DNA from: Congeria kusceri
Lineage: Eukaryota; Mollusca; Bivalvia; Myida; Dreissenidae
Assembly: GCA_027627225.1 (NCBI GenBank)
Contig: CM051029.1
Coordinates: 18,033,656 to 18,097,655, forward strand
Reading direction: 5' to 3'
Length of the DNA stretch: 64,000 nucleotides
The notes beneath the pieces are model-generated. The model did not search any database and was not told the origin of the DNA. It saw nothing but the letters and a program-made list of their open reading frames with translations. The position numbers and the translations under genes are program-made. Shown piece after piece: positions 23,501 to 38,500 of the stretch (the first letter of the stretch is position 1; each line of letters starts with the position of its first letter).

Positions 23501-26500
23501 CCGAAAATTTTAATAATTTGCAGTTATTCCTAAGCCACAATCAATCACCATGAAGCCCTGCCCGGGTAGGCGGAGTTTCATTACGCAGCCAATAGAAACG
23601 CTTCGGTTTTCTTCGCATATGGAACTACGTTATCATTGACGAATCGGCGCAATCGGCATGTATCCACTCACAAGTAACCTCATATTCGCGTCAAAACAAA
23701 CCCTCGCCCTTTCGGATTTTATCATATTTACACTTATTTATTTGCTAAATTTAATAAATACAATAAAAAGAATCTGCGAAAATCAGTCTAAAAAACGCTA
23801 ATATGAAATCGTAATCGGAAAAGCCTATCCAGTGTTACAGTTGTAGTATCGTAAAATAAGATCTCTTGTTTTACGTGCATGCCATGTAAAACCCGTGTTT
23901 TCTACAAAAGAGCGCGAAATGTCTGCTGACAACCATGACGTCACATTCCAAGCATGGAAAGTGTGCATGTACGGACCATGTGCTTTACTAACATTTGACG
24001 CGCGTAGGCACTACGTGAACGAGGAAATTTTCCCGTCATGTTTGCACGAACAAAGCATGTATTATATAAATGTATAATTTTAATCAAGATGTCTACAATT
24101 CACCAATTATCCAATCAGTACTATGTTCAACAGTGTTTAAACACTTAATGCATGCCCACATGAAAATGATTAATCAAACAAAAAAAGGCTCCGTAAGTAG
24201 ATCGAGTTTAACCTAAATATAAGAGAACGACGAGAATAGTTGGTTTGCTCATGACGTCACTGTGCGAAAGGGATGCGCACTGGACATAAACATCCGGAAA
24301 ACATTATTAGCTACTTTCAGTTTCGCAACAAAATTGACGCCCGATGCTTCTTAATGGTGATGTTTCACACTAGAATGTATAAGGGTAAATGTACACTCGA
24401 TCCAAAATATTCGAGGGTAAATGTACACGTTCAAACTTTGTCCAAAACATATGTGGGTAAATGTACACCCAGTCCAACATAAATGTGGTTAAATGTACAC
24501 TCAGTCCAAAATAAATGGGGGTAAATGTACACTCACTCCCAAATATTCGAGGGTAAATGTACATGTACAAACTTTGTCCAAAATATATGTGGGTAAATGT
24601 ACACTAAGTCCAAAATAAATGGGGGTAAATGTACACTCAGTCAAAAATATATGGGGGTAAATGTACACTCAGTTCAAAATAAATGGGGGTAAATGTACAC
24701 CCAGTCCAAAATATATGGGGGTAAATGTTTTAAACAGGAGTTTAAAAAAACACTGAATTTCACCGTCAGTACTACAACAAATGTGTATTTCAGTTTAACA
24801 TCTCTGTGGAGACCAGTGTGAAGCCAGCATGTAATACAACCATCCCTAGTATGGCCAACACGTTTGTTCAGTCCACGGTCGCCTGACTGGGGGACCTGCA
24901 GTGTATGGAGGTAAGCATTGCCACCACACTGCTGGAGTCGACCATCAGCAGCCAATGGTATAAACAGTGGTTAGATTTAACTGCAGTTATTTACTTACCG
25001 CAGTAAATTTTGTGGTTAGGTTACCTCCTTAATTTTTCATTTGTATAAAGCAAGGTTACCGCGCGGTTATCTAACCACGCTAATTTTCAAATTAACCACA
25101 GTAATATTAACAACGATGCAACGCGAAAATGACGTCATTTTCGCGGATTTTGTCATAAACTTGTCAGACGATAAGCGGTGTTAGTAGCAATCGCCATGAC
25201 AGAAAAACAAGACAAACGGGCTAAGTCTTTCTCAGATTGTGAGATCGATTGTATAACCGATTTCATGAAAGAAAACTTGCACCGGTTGCGGACTAGTCAC
25301 AGCTCAGGAGGTCCAGGAATGGTGATCAAGGTCCATAAAATCTGGACGGACCTCACCGAGCTGGTGAATGCTTGTGGAAATGGGCCTCGCACCACCAAAC
25401 AAATCAAAGAAAAGTGGCGAAATATGGTAATTGCAATGTATTTTTATCTGTTCTATCCGTGAAATATGTTTTAATAAATCAATTATTGTAAATGATTTAG
25501 CAAAACAGTTGTACATTTTTACCAATGAAAAAAAACACAATGCCAAACATTATATTTATTCAACATTTATGTAGATCTTGAAAACATATTTTAAATTATA
25601 GATGAAAGGTGCCAAGGGGGACGTGTCGGTCCATAAAAACCATGCGGCAGCGACGGGGGGTGGTCCGCCACTTCCCGAGATGTCTCAAACATCTCAGGCA
25701 GTGGCGAGCCTGTTCTATAATTCCGCCTCCTTTCATGGAATTGTGGACGATGCGGACACATTAATTGGTACTTATCTAAATATTATACGACTACCCAAAA
25801 CATTATTAAATATTATGTATGCGAATTGCCATTTGCCATTAATGCGTAACATGGCATTATTAACATAACATAACATTTTATAATAAAAGGTTTGACAGGA
25901 ATTCAAATTTACAACACACAATTTTATCTTACCTTTGTAAATGTTATCCATTGACACAATTTAATTTAATCATTGTGAGTTGTATAAATTAAATCGTTTA
26001 TATCCGCACAGTGGAAACATAAACTCATTCATTGTCTCCTGTATCATGTTTTAGCGGCTACTCCTCCATCACCGGGGATCCTCGCGCTGCCCATCATGGA
26101 CTTAATATGGTCAGCTCGGAGCCCTTCAGCGTGGAAGGGCCTTTGAGAGAGAGTAAGTATCCATGAATCAAGCAATCCATACTAAAACTTCCGAAAAAAC
26201 CCATCAACCAATCGCTTCGACATCCGTGGACCTTAGGACGATTACTTTACACACGGATTATGCCAAGTCTAAAAGGGCGAGTCCACTGTAGACCTAGTAA
26301 ATTTTCAGGAATTATTTTAAAAAATCAATACGAATGTTTACAGTACCGTAAATAAACGAGCCAAAATACTAATGTATTTTTAAAATCAAAATAAATAGAG
26401 TGTACATTATTTGTTGAACTATTTCATAATATCAAGATTATGTGTGTTTGAATGCTAAGCGAATCCACCCGTTAAAATAATGTGCTAATCCATTGAATGT

Positions 26501-29500
26501 CCTTGATTGCACTCGCGCTTCGAATATACAAGAGGCACAAAAAGGGATAAATATTTATTTTTTTCAAATATTTATTTCTGATGTGCACCTTTTCAGATTC
26601 ATTGAAAGGCACAGCAAGGGAGAGCACTACTTGTAAGTATAAGTGTCAGTCAAATGAAATTATATAAAAAAACAACAACTTATGATTAATGACTAGTCAA
26701 AATAATTTATGGTGATGTTGTTGATGATGATAATGAAGATGATGCTTTATGGAAAATCATGCATTAATCATATGAGTTTTTGGGATGTTAATGGGAATAA
26801 CATCAACGACAATACTTATAATAATAATAAGATACTACTGCTAATACTACTAATAATAGTAATAAATAATAATGAATATTAATAATGGATATAATTAAAA
26901 TATATATAATAATTATAATAATAATATTTCAGCAACAATTGGCACATCAGCAAAAAAAGGTCCAAGTGCAAGGACAGTACCTAATGGCAGTGAAATGAAA
27001 AGGTATTAATTTGTAAAAAAAACATCAACAACATTGGCTCTACATAATTATGTCAGAAAGAGAGCTTAATTTTTGTGGTACATTTGTGTAACTTCTATAG
27101 TGTTGGCCTAAGTACACACACATTATATACATAATTATATACGTATTTCAATAATAGTGATAGAAGCAAAGAAATGTTAAACATTGTTCTTTTAGGACTC
27201 TGAAAGATGCACAAATGGAGGCCCTGGAGTGCCAGATAGAGATGGCGAAGACAGCCACAGTCTGTCTTAATAAGTTTGCAAAAATAGCAGACCTGCTACT
27301 CGCCAAGATGGAGCAGTGATTACGCTTAAGACTTTTTATATTGTTGTTTGAAGATGTTTATTAATGATATTATCAATATATTATTTCACTGATTGTGTCA
27401 TGTTTATTTTTTGTATAACATAAATTCTAAGCATCACCATGATTAAATTTGATAGCAATAATTAAAACTACTTGGTAATCCTAATCATGGTTTCTTCCTG
27501 AGAGCATTACTGTCATATTTATTACAAAATGATTAAAGGACTGATTAATGGTTAAGAATTGCTCAAGAATTTAGTAATAAGGTGTGAGTTGTAGGCAATT
27601 TATACTGAAATTCTTTTCTGTTTGGTTGATTTTCCTCATAGTCTTTATGGTTAAGTGTAACAAAATATTAATAATCATAAGTAGATCCTTTTTTAATCAT
27701 TTTTAAATGTTTATTGGTGATTTCAATTACATAATGTATACTTGTACTAGTTCAGTATGGAAGAAAAAATGAACAGCTTGACATTCTACCACATTTTTAA
27801 TATGGTCTTACAGTGTATGACACATCAAATGTATAATGATTTTTACAAAATTAATGAACAATTAATAATAATTGACATTCTTAGAACTAATATAAAGACA
27901 TATGGCTATACAGACATACAGATTTATTCATGTCAAAACACACAATTTTGCAGCACATAACATACTTGTTATTAACTTTGATTTATAAAACAATGTCATC
28001 ATTCACTGAAATAATTAACAAAAAACAACAATTTTTTATGAACAATTTTTGTCATTATTTATTGTATTCTCTAGGGATAAACAATTGTGAAATCTGTTAT
28101 CAAAGATGTATGTGGCATTAAAATACAAAACTAGTTAATGTTATAAACAATGAAAGCAAGGCATACTCAACTTTTGTACTGCAAAATATTTAGATAACTG
28201 ACTTAAGTAACCCAATTGATTCTTCTGCTACATTGAATTGACTTGTTAACATTTTCCAATAAAAAGTAATTCTAACTAGATCTTATGAAAATTTATTTTG
28301 GATGAAAAATAGTAATTAAACAGTTCAGGATAGATAAAATGTGTATTTGAATATTTCAACGGAACAAATTTAGAACAATAAATAAAAATGATACTGAACG
28401 AGAATTGAACTTCATTGAAAATATTGTTGAACTATTCTGTTTCTCACACCACGTCCGTCCATTGGTCCGTCAAAGTTCATCGGTTCTGGTTGGTCGTCAA
28501 GGTCATCTTGGAGGTCCGGGTTCGGTTCTCCCCATAGCCGTCTCATGTTATGAAGCACCGCACAGGCTATAACAATTCTAGTTACTTTAGCTGGCTTCAT
28601 TCTGATCTGTAATTGATGAACAAACACTATAATTATATATGCACAATAAGTAACATGCTATTCATTGATAATTAAGTTTGTTAACATAATATGACTTTCA
28701 TTTATACTATTTATTATACATGTAAAAAAAATACATAAGAATAAATATACATTCATATGATGTAAATGTACACATCACTCAATACAATTAAACATTTTAT
28801 GCATTAAATTGAGTTTTGATTACAATGACAGTTATATGAGGCTGAGCATTTAACTTTGACATACACATACTTCATTTATAACAGCAAAATAGCATTTTAA
28901 ATAAGAAGCATGCAATATTAATTAGACAATTTGATACCTTACTATTAGCAGGAACATGCATTAAAATGAAAAATGTATATATTATATAACTACACTCAGT
29001 TTTTGGACATGTAACCTGAAACAAACCCTTTTTTATTTTACGCCTAAATTAAAGCCATAATATTGAAACTTCACTTATTACTGTCAATAGTGTGGCTTTC
29101 CATATTTAATGATTGAGTTTTGAAATAACTACATCATTATTTTATATATATTTTTTTTTTTTTTTATGCATAATTTAATAAATTGGGTCAATGAAGTTTT
29201 CTACATTACATAAAGCTTTCGAAGTATTGTAATTATAAAAATGTACACAAAACATCTCATGCACATATCAATTACTATTTACATTAATAATAAGTCTATT
29301 CATCATTTGGGACAATTTGAGTGTTTTCATTACCTACAGAGAACATGCACATACTGTTTTAATTTGCCTCAACATGTAATGCATGGAAGGTCCTCTTCCA
29401 AACACCAAAGCATCTTTCAATAATGTTTCTGGTTGCAATGTGGGACTGGTTGTACTTTTCTTCAGCCTCAGCTCCTGTATAAAAGTTTGGTGTTCGATTA

Positions 29501-32500
29501 CACATTATTTAAATTAAGACATTATGAATATCGTCTTTCTCATTATTTTTGTTATTTTTATTTTTTTTACTTGTATAAAGGAATTCAGCTTACTAGGATT
29601 CTGAATTGGTGTCATCAGGAATGGTCTGCAAGGGTAGCCACTATCTCCTAACAAAAAGCCACACCCCGGGTCTGGAAAATTATTTTTTTTTAAACATTTA
29701 TTTTTGATGAATTATTTATGATAATGGGCATTATAGAAGTAATGTAAAAATAGTATGCATTATATAAAGATTATTGACTAAACGGTCTGTTTTTGTGTGC
29801 TTATATTCATATGAAAATCTCCTTTTGATCCATGCATTTGCTTGTTTATTACGCCTAAAAAAAAAATCCTGTGTTTCGGGCAACCCGACCCTACCTAGTG
29901 GAACCCGCCGACCCTAGAGTTTTTTTTTTTTACAAAATTACCGACTTTTTTTGTTGATGACTCGCGAAATCCGAATAGTAAACATTTAGGTAAAAGGGAG
30001 CTAACTGCGTTATTCAAGCGATCCGTATCGATCAGGCGCTTTACAGGGGTAATTACTCTACACGCTATCGGTATAAAAAGCGTCTTGTCGACTCGAATCG
30101 GAGATATTAGATACCGAACGATTTTAAACTCCCAACGATTTTTGCTGAAAACTATAGGGGTGGTCAACTAGCTCGGAAAAAGTTAAAGTAACATTCTACT
30201 AGTACTTTTTATACATATCGACGCATTAAATGATAATTCTATTAAGTTTTCATTATAGAATTCAATTATAATATTAAATCGCATACTGTTGAAGTGAATA
30301 TATATTTACTTTTACAATTACTTTTCACCGAAACTAGTACGGAAATCAAATGTTTCTATTCGATAAAAATAGCACAGACTTTAATGGTTCCCTTTAGAAA
30401 TGGCCGCGTCAACGTGGTCGAGAATTCTAATCCATGTTTTATGTGATAAATGCCAACACAGAGACGAGGCATTTCGATTATATAAAGTTTTTTCCGGTGA
30501 TTCGACGTTCTCAATGTTGAAGTCCGATCCGTCCATTCGCTGCCACAATGATGCAATAATAAAACTAGCATTGGCGTCAAACGAAGGTAGGTGGGATACC
30601 ATGTTTTATAAATAGTATATCATTGAATGTCAGAAACAAATACCAGCGAGTGAATAAATCTTACTTTGTAGAGCATTAATGGGGGCATGTAAGCTCTTGA
30701 AATTTTTCATATGTACATGTGGTATGCAGGAAAATCAAACAATTTAGATACAGATACTCAAATTTAAATTAAGACTTGCCAGTGGCTGCACATCATTTAT
30801 TTAAGAATTTAGAACATTAAATGCAGTTTACAGCACTCATATTTTAAAGTACCCCATTGATTATGTCCGTTATTTTTCACCGTCATTGACAGTCGGTAGA
30901 TGTTTGTTTTATTTTATGCGGATTTTAATAATGGATTGATTATATCACGGTGGTCAGTTAAGATACACACACTTCCTCTACAGCTTGTTGCGTCAGGATA
31001 GAAAAAATATTAGATGATATCAATATTTAATTTATAAAAAAAAAAATCAGGTGGTCCATGGACAACCCTCGATGATGGTGATGAGATGTATGATTTGCCA
31101 ATTGGTCTGTTCGTGTCAAAGGTATTAAACAATCAAGACATAAAAAAAACAATTGTAGCCAATTATCTATATCAGATATTAATTTTTTAACAATGTGGCT
31201 TTTGTTAATTAAATGTTTATAAAAAGTTCTGATTTAATATGAATTTAAAGCAGGTTAAAAATGTGTTAGAATGCACAGTGGATGCATTTTTGTCAGTATG
31301 CTTGTTCATTCGTACTTCGAGCATGTCAACACTTTTGAATTCGAGATATGGAAGAATTTCCATGTTGAATACCGTTTTAAATTGTTTTCAGTTTCCAGAC
31401 ACGAAATATCTGAAACTTAAGTGTATGCCATCCGAGACGCCAACAGTAGAGTTCACAGCCACTCCAATCCCTGGGAAGAGTGCGTTTGACATACTGATGC
31501 AGGGACAGTTACAAACTGCAGTAGTTCCAGACAAAAAAACATCGAGGTACCTTTAAATAATTGTACAGTCTGACATGTATGTTTAATATAGAGACTAGGT
31601 ATTGAAATATATTGATTGATTTAATATTAACATTGATATTTATACCCCGCAAACGAAGTTAGACAGAGGGTATATAGGAGTCACATTGTCGGTTGGTCCG
31701 TTGTTTGGTTGGTTGGTTGGTTTGTCGGTCTGTCCGCATAAAATGTTATAAGTTTGTGGAGCGAACTACTTCTACATTTCTCAAGCGATTGAATTGAAAC
31801 TCGAAATATAATACCATGAAGTGTAGATGTGCAAGACACATTTTTAACGTGCAGTGATCCACATGTTACTGAGTTATGTGCCCTTGAACTTAGCCATGGG
31901 CATGGCTGCTATGCCTGTGACAAAGCGGTGCGGGGGGTATTTTTAGTCACTTTTGTGACAAAGCTCTAGTTGATCGTTGTATTCACACCATTTTGTCAAC
32001 ACTGGATAGGTTATATGAGTGCGGTCTGACCATTAACCAACTCACACCTTCCTAGGATGCTTAGCAGACTTTACCAGTGAATTACTGCGCCAGTAACTGA
32101 CAACTGCCTTACTAAAAGTGCACTCAAAGAGCATGTTTATGTATAATAAGATAATATTAAATGCCTTCTTCTGTCTGAGATGTCTATTATATTTTATATA
32201 AACGTGTTGACAACAGGCTCCCTTAAATTCCTTGCAGTTCTGGTGTACATGAGGGTCTGTCTAGAAAAGATGAAATGTTCAATGATCTGGTTGATATGCA
32301 GAGCAACAGGAAGCTGACCTATCACACTAAAGAAGAAGGAAGATATGTTACGCAGGTATTAAACTGCCATCTGAAAAAAGTGTTACTTATGATAAAAAGA
32401 GTTAATTCTGTCATGTATTGATAAAATAATAATAGCATTTATAATATGAGATTTAATGTAAGGATTAATAAGGCATTAATATTGAACCGGGCACCCTGGC

Positions 32501-35500
32501 ATCAAAAATCTTTATACTAAAGTTAGTATCAAATAAATATTTATTATAAAAAGGTTTAAATGAATATTTAATACATGCTGAAATTTTTTCGACAGACAAT
32601 GATATTGAGGTGACGTATGAAACAACACTAATACATGTATTTGTGTATATAACCAAGTGTCCTAAAAAACTGTCGTAGAAAGGTTGTATCCTGTACTGTC
32701 TAGCAAATTTAAGCACTTTTTGGTTGGGATTCAGACTGTATTTTTATATTTAATATCTAGTATCTGTCAGAAAATAACTATTAATGAAATTGAAGATATT
32801 TACCAAAAGAAACTAAAAAAATCAAACTTTACAAAGACAAGAAGTACAGGCTATGATCTTTGACCTGCTTGAAACATTATATGCATAGTCTGGTTGTGGT
32901 TGTAATAACTCTAATTTCTACTTCTACTAAAATACTTGCTTCAAGCTGTTTGTGTGATATAGGATTTGCATCTAAATAGTACTTCCTTAGTATTAAGGTT
33001 CACACGTGTAGATGTTGCAGAAAAAAGAAAGATGACAATTAAATTTGGATTGAATATTTTTATGCATGTAGTCATTAAAATATAGATAATATTTTTATTC
33101 CTGTTTTTTGTAGATAGATTTAATATAAAAAATTAACCAGTTTATAAACCAAGAAGACACTATAATATATATAAATATATTAATTCAATATAAATATTTA
33201 AAACTTAAGAATATCTGCACAAGAATACTTAACTCGAATACCAAAGCGGGCTTTGGCGTTTTAATTTACTCATTGCATGTACTTGTTGTTCTCACATGGT
33301 TTAAATATGATAACATCATATCTTTAATAACAAAATCTTAAACTAAATTTACACAATGTTTTAAGCTAAAATGATGAAACTTGGACTATGTACATTTCTA
33401 ATTTAAAAAATGCTTTATATGGGATTAATGTTAGACCCAAGTGGCCATCTACAAATAAGATTTACAAAAAAACTTATAAGATAATTACAAGAAATATTTT
33501 GATTGTCATGGCTGTTTTTGATCTTTCAGACGCTGACGAATTGCCTGTGGTATATAACAAACCAACACAGTGTGATCAACGATAGGAGCCGTAGAGAGTC
33601 TTCGGTGAAGTCAATTCCTGTCGCGTTTGATACATTTGAGGGCTACAATGAGTATCGACGAAAAAAACTGAAAGCCCAGCCGTTAGAATGTAATCAACTT
33701 CACTCACTAGCACAGTCTCTGTTCCAGTTATGTACTAGACCTATAATGAGGAGCTCACCAGCATGGGAAGAATTCTATAGCGATGTTAAAGCATTAGCAG
33801 AATGTTGTATATCTTATCAAGAGTACTTGGTGAAACAAAATCAGAAAGTTCAGGGCAATCAAAAGTTGGATCACCCTGTTCGTCCTTTGGCAGATAATAG
33901 TTCTGTTCACACAGTGGCAACATCCGTGGGTGATGTAAGACCTCAGTACAAACTTATAGACAAAGCTATGCGCTTAGCAGACTATAATGAACCAGTGTTT
34001 TTTGATGAAATGAAACATTTAGATAAGCCATTTGAGTACACTATGGACAGATTCAGATTTTTTGAAAGTTTGCAGTTGTCAGTAACTGTTGACATTGTGA
34101 AATATTGTCCTGGAGGTGGAATGACAACAACCTGGTGTCTGTTTAAAGTACCTGATTATAGAACTGAAGCAGAAAAAACATCTATGGCTGTCTCAAACAT
34201 GTTGAAAATCAAAGACAAACTTCCACAGTATCACACTCGATCGATGAAACATGAATTTATGAGAAAGGTACAGAACGTTGCCTCTATCCAACCTGCATTG
34301 TTAGAAACCATATATAAAGAACTTAGCCTGGATCAGTCTGTAGCATCACACCCAGCGACACAACAGAGGATGCACATGATTCTCATGGGGGAGACAGGGC
34401 TACTATCTGATTTGAGGAAACTTAACCCAGGCAGACCATCTGGAACATATGATGTCTTTTTCACAAAACTTGGTGAACTTGTTGAGCAGTTTACTGCGGC
34501 AGATGACAGAAGACACAACCAAGCTCATATGTCACAGGTGCTTTCACTAAGGGACTTGATCCAACAGACAACTGAGAAATGCCCAGAAGGCACTCCTATT
34601 CCTAGTGCAGCTCTTGTACGCCTTCAGTTTGCTCCGCGCAACCCTTACTCAAAGACTGCATTGAGTTTCACTTCCAAGTTGCAAGTGCAACACAAAGTCC
34701 AACGGCGTCAGTTAAGAATAACTCATCCCGATGATCATTACACTTGTGCCCTATTCAAGTATTTACGATGTCTAGCAGTTAGTCTAGGAACACTTTGCTA
34801 CTTGTACTTCAGTGATGACAAGGCAAAGGTACCTTTTGGGGAACCGGGTGTCGCACTTTCAACAGGTGTGCGAGGTAAAGCATCACTCACACCAACAACA
34901 AGCACCTTGGTAGCAACCGACCATGACCTACATAAGAAAGGAAGCCTAACACCATCTGTCTACTTCAAGTGTGAGATCCCTGACACCATACACCAGTCTT
35001 TTTACAGAGGTCAAGTCACAACAATAGTGAATGATTCAGTGTTTCAGTCATCAAATCCTATGCGACATGCTGCGGCAATGGTGAAGCTGGTTAGGGGTGA
35101 CAGTGCAAACTCAAAACCGGCACCAAAAACCATCTTGAAGTTCACTGATGGTGGAACTGATCACAGAAATACTCTCGAGCAAGTGAAATGTGCAGCAATC
35201 TGCATATTCAAAGAACTTTACCTTGATATGTACATAGCAGCCAGATGTGCACCAGGTCAAAGCTGGATAAATCCAGCTGAACGCGTCATGTCCATATTGA
35301 ATATTGGCCTGCAGAATTGTGCACTCTTAAGAGAAAAATCTTCTGAAGAGATTGAGGCAATCGTAAAAAAGTGTAATGGCATGGAAGACTTACGAAAGGC
35401 AAATGTCACCAATCCAGAATTAAAGGAAAGTTGGAAAATGGCCATTGCACCTGTCAAAGAAGTAGTAGAAAACAGATTCGGTAGACTGTCCTTGAAAGGA

Positions 35501-38500
35501 GAACGCATAAAAGTGCTGGCTCCAGTAGGTGACGAAGAAATAGATCTACTGAAACGTCATCTGGAATATATGTTTCCACAAATGAACACCGATCATTTAG
35601 TTAAAAAAGAAACACACAAGGACCAGGCTTACCTTGACTGGGTGGAAAAACACTGCCGTCTGCGTCAATATTGTTTCCAAATAAAAAAATGTGATGACCG
35701 AGAATGTTGTACCCAGCCAACTCGTGAACTGATCTGGTTACCAGATCCTGTGCTACAGGAGGGGTTGGACCATTTTCAACCTTTTGAAGAAGTGTACGGG
35801 AAGAACACTGATGAAACAGACCGCCCAACATATCAAGTGCCAAAGAAGAACAGCTCCAGAGTGCCAGACATAGCACAGCAATCTAGGAACATGAAGGCAA
35901 ACATCAAAATTATTGATGAACCAGCACTTACTGGGGATGCATCAATATATACCGCTCAGAATGCAAGGTTTACGGCAGAGTGTTCTGAATGTGGGAAACC
36001 AAGGGTGCTTTATGGTAAAGCAAAGTTGACTGAAAGGTATAAGTTTCAACTAGCCATGCTTCTGTCAGAGTATGGGTACACATGTGGGGCACCCTTAACG
36101 CCACCTGACCATGTTCTTCATGGGAAATTGTTTGCCAGATTGACCATAGACTGCAGCAGCCCTATGGAGAGTTCCTACTACAGTGCCCTGCATTACCATT
36201 CAGAGATCACTCAGCTTGATCGATGCTACTACTGTGGAGCTTCCGGTGCTGTTGCTGACATTGAACTGAAGAAGAAGTTCAAGACGGTCTTTCCATTGTG
36301 CATTGACTGTAAAAGCAAGGGGTTCACGGTTTGCTGTATGCGGCCATTTGGCAAACATTGAAAAACTGATTCACGTGTCTTAAAGATTTGACAAAAAAAG
36401 ACTTGAAAAATGCCTTTCAGCATTTGTACTTTTGTAAACCTACTGTTTCAGGGTAAAAATAACAGTTAATGAGTAATTTTAAAGTTAAACCACAGTAAAA
36501 GTGTCTACTTCTTTATGCATAAAATCTACTGCTGAATATCAACTAACATTATCATTCCCAGTTAAATGCAACACAGCTTCATGTTTCTCAACATTTGTGA
36601 GTTTAAAAAAAATTCATATGATAGTCAAAATCTGTAAGCAAGTCGCTTTATTTCTGGACGTTGGAAAACATAAAGATTGAAGTCGGGCTAAATATTAAAG
36701 TTTATCTATTAAGTAAAACTTGTTATTCATGACAATGCTTAACCCTTTATATTGTGCCTGCATGTGAATTTAAGAACATAAATAACATTCTAGTATATTA
36801 TATGCAGGAAGACTATTTTTGACATTCAATGTTTATGTTAAATACTAAGTAGTCAATCAGTTCAATATTTACATGTATGTAATATGATACAGTATACATG
36901 ATAATGGAGTTAAATGGTTCTTCACTTTAATAAATGTTATTTGATATAAATGGTCAGTAACATTCAAATTGCACTTAAAATAGAATATATCTGTCAGAAC
37001 ACAAGAGTGCTCTAACGGAACTTGTGATTGTCTTGTGTCCATCTTTGAAAGACATAAACATTGTCACAAGTTTATCATTCTAGCAGTCATAGTAGTGGGC
37101 TTTTCATATTCGGAACATGGAACTGTAAATATCTGTATACATGTGCAATAGGTCTGGATGCCATGAATGACTCTTCTTGATGGATTTGAAAGGAATCTGA
37201 AATTTCAAATTTGGCTCGTTATCATTACATAAAAATATATTTACAAGATGTATCTGACAACGACTATCAGTGATCAAAACGACCTTGACCGGATTATATA
37301 TCTGGCATACAGGCAGACCAAGTGCTGTAATTGTCACACATTTCATAAACATATTTTCATTTGCTGTGGGGTTATATAGATTTTGGCATCGTCATTATCA
37401 GCTCACGGGATTAAGTGCTTATGGTGGGCAGTTGTAGTCATTGGTTGTCCGTTGTCATTATTGTCATCAACAATTAGCTTTGATCAAATGAGCACTTTTT
37501 TGTTTCTATCTTCATGAAACTTGTTCACAGTATTTGGCTGAAAAAAGTTTCAGTTAAAGTAAGAACTAGGTCAAATGTGTTCAAAAACTTGGTCACCTGG
37601 TCAAATAATGATATTCACTATTTTGACAAAATTCAGAACTCCTTGAAGTTCTTTGAAGCATAAGAAATCAAACTAAAACAACTTTTGGCTGATAAATGGC
37701 CATTAATCGCTGAACTCACACCAGGATTCACATTCACCATTGGTTTCACTAATAGGAGAGGAAAAAAACAACAACAAAAAACAAACCCAGAGCCTACCCT
37801 ACCTAACTTTTTTCAGACCGTTGCCCTAAACACAGGATTTTTTTTTTTAGGCCTTATCACCATGATGTTGGAAGTATACTATATGTACCTTGATGGTTGG
37901 CTTCCAAATATCTCCCAATGTTGGACATTCTGAAAACGTGGGCGTCATGGCAACTCCCAGGCCAGCATGCGTTCACACTTGTGAATACCCCTGAAAAAAA
38001 TGCAATCACTGTATCCATTATATTCACCATACAGTCTTATACTGTGTACATGTGGGTCTCAATCAGCATTTAAAAAAAAAAATAATTATTGAAAAGATAC
38101 CAGTCAAATTTATTTGATATATCAAAAAGCATTACAATAGTTATATAAATTGGAAATATGTTTTTTTAAACTAATTTAAATGCTTTATATCAGTATAATT
38201 TTAATGGCATATATAATCCACACAAACTATACAAACACTCTATAATTGAAATTTTTCAATATATCATTGCATATTAATATACATAAAACTCTAAAAAAAT
38301 AAAAGTAAAAGTGTCACATTATCTATTATATTTTGAATTTATCTATTCAGCTTCAGCTTGATACTGAAGAAGAACGATCTCATAATTGCATTTATTGTAT
38401 ATATCAGTGTTCAATCATTATATGATTTGTTTACATAATTTATATTAAATTTCCCCTAATGCACCTCATACTTCTGCAGAACGGATTACACGAATTGTAT

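Larger units (their letters stand above)
29852..37853. mobile_element. 8.0-kb DNA transposon of unassigned superfamily nested in the Harbinger transposase intron
   Basis: The left end GCCTAAAAAAAAAATCCTGT followed by GTTTCGGGCAAC (from 29853) is the inverse of the right end at 37820-37852, which as reverse complement reads GGCCTAAAAAAAAAAATCCT then GTGTTTAGGGCAAC. The repeats agree over roughly 33 bp apart from the A-run length and one base. TTA lies directly outside both ends (29849-29851 and 37854-37856), a 3-bp target duplication. It contains one five-exon gene (30400-36361) and several smaller repeats in the introns. Confidence 0.8.

Noticed and set aside
36970..37360. Minus-strand frame of 82 codons as an extra Harbinger exon
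   Set aside because: The Harbinger gene is complete and in phase without it, and the segment lies within the nested 8-kb element.
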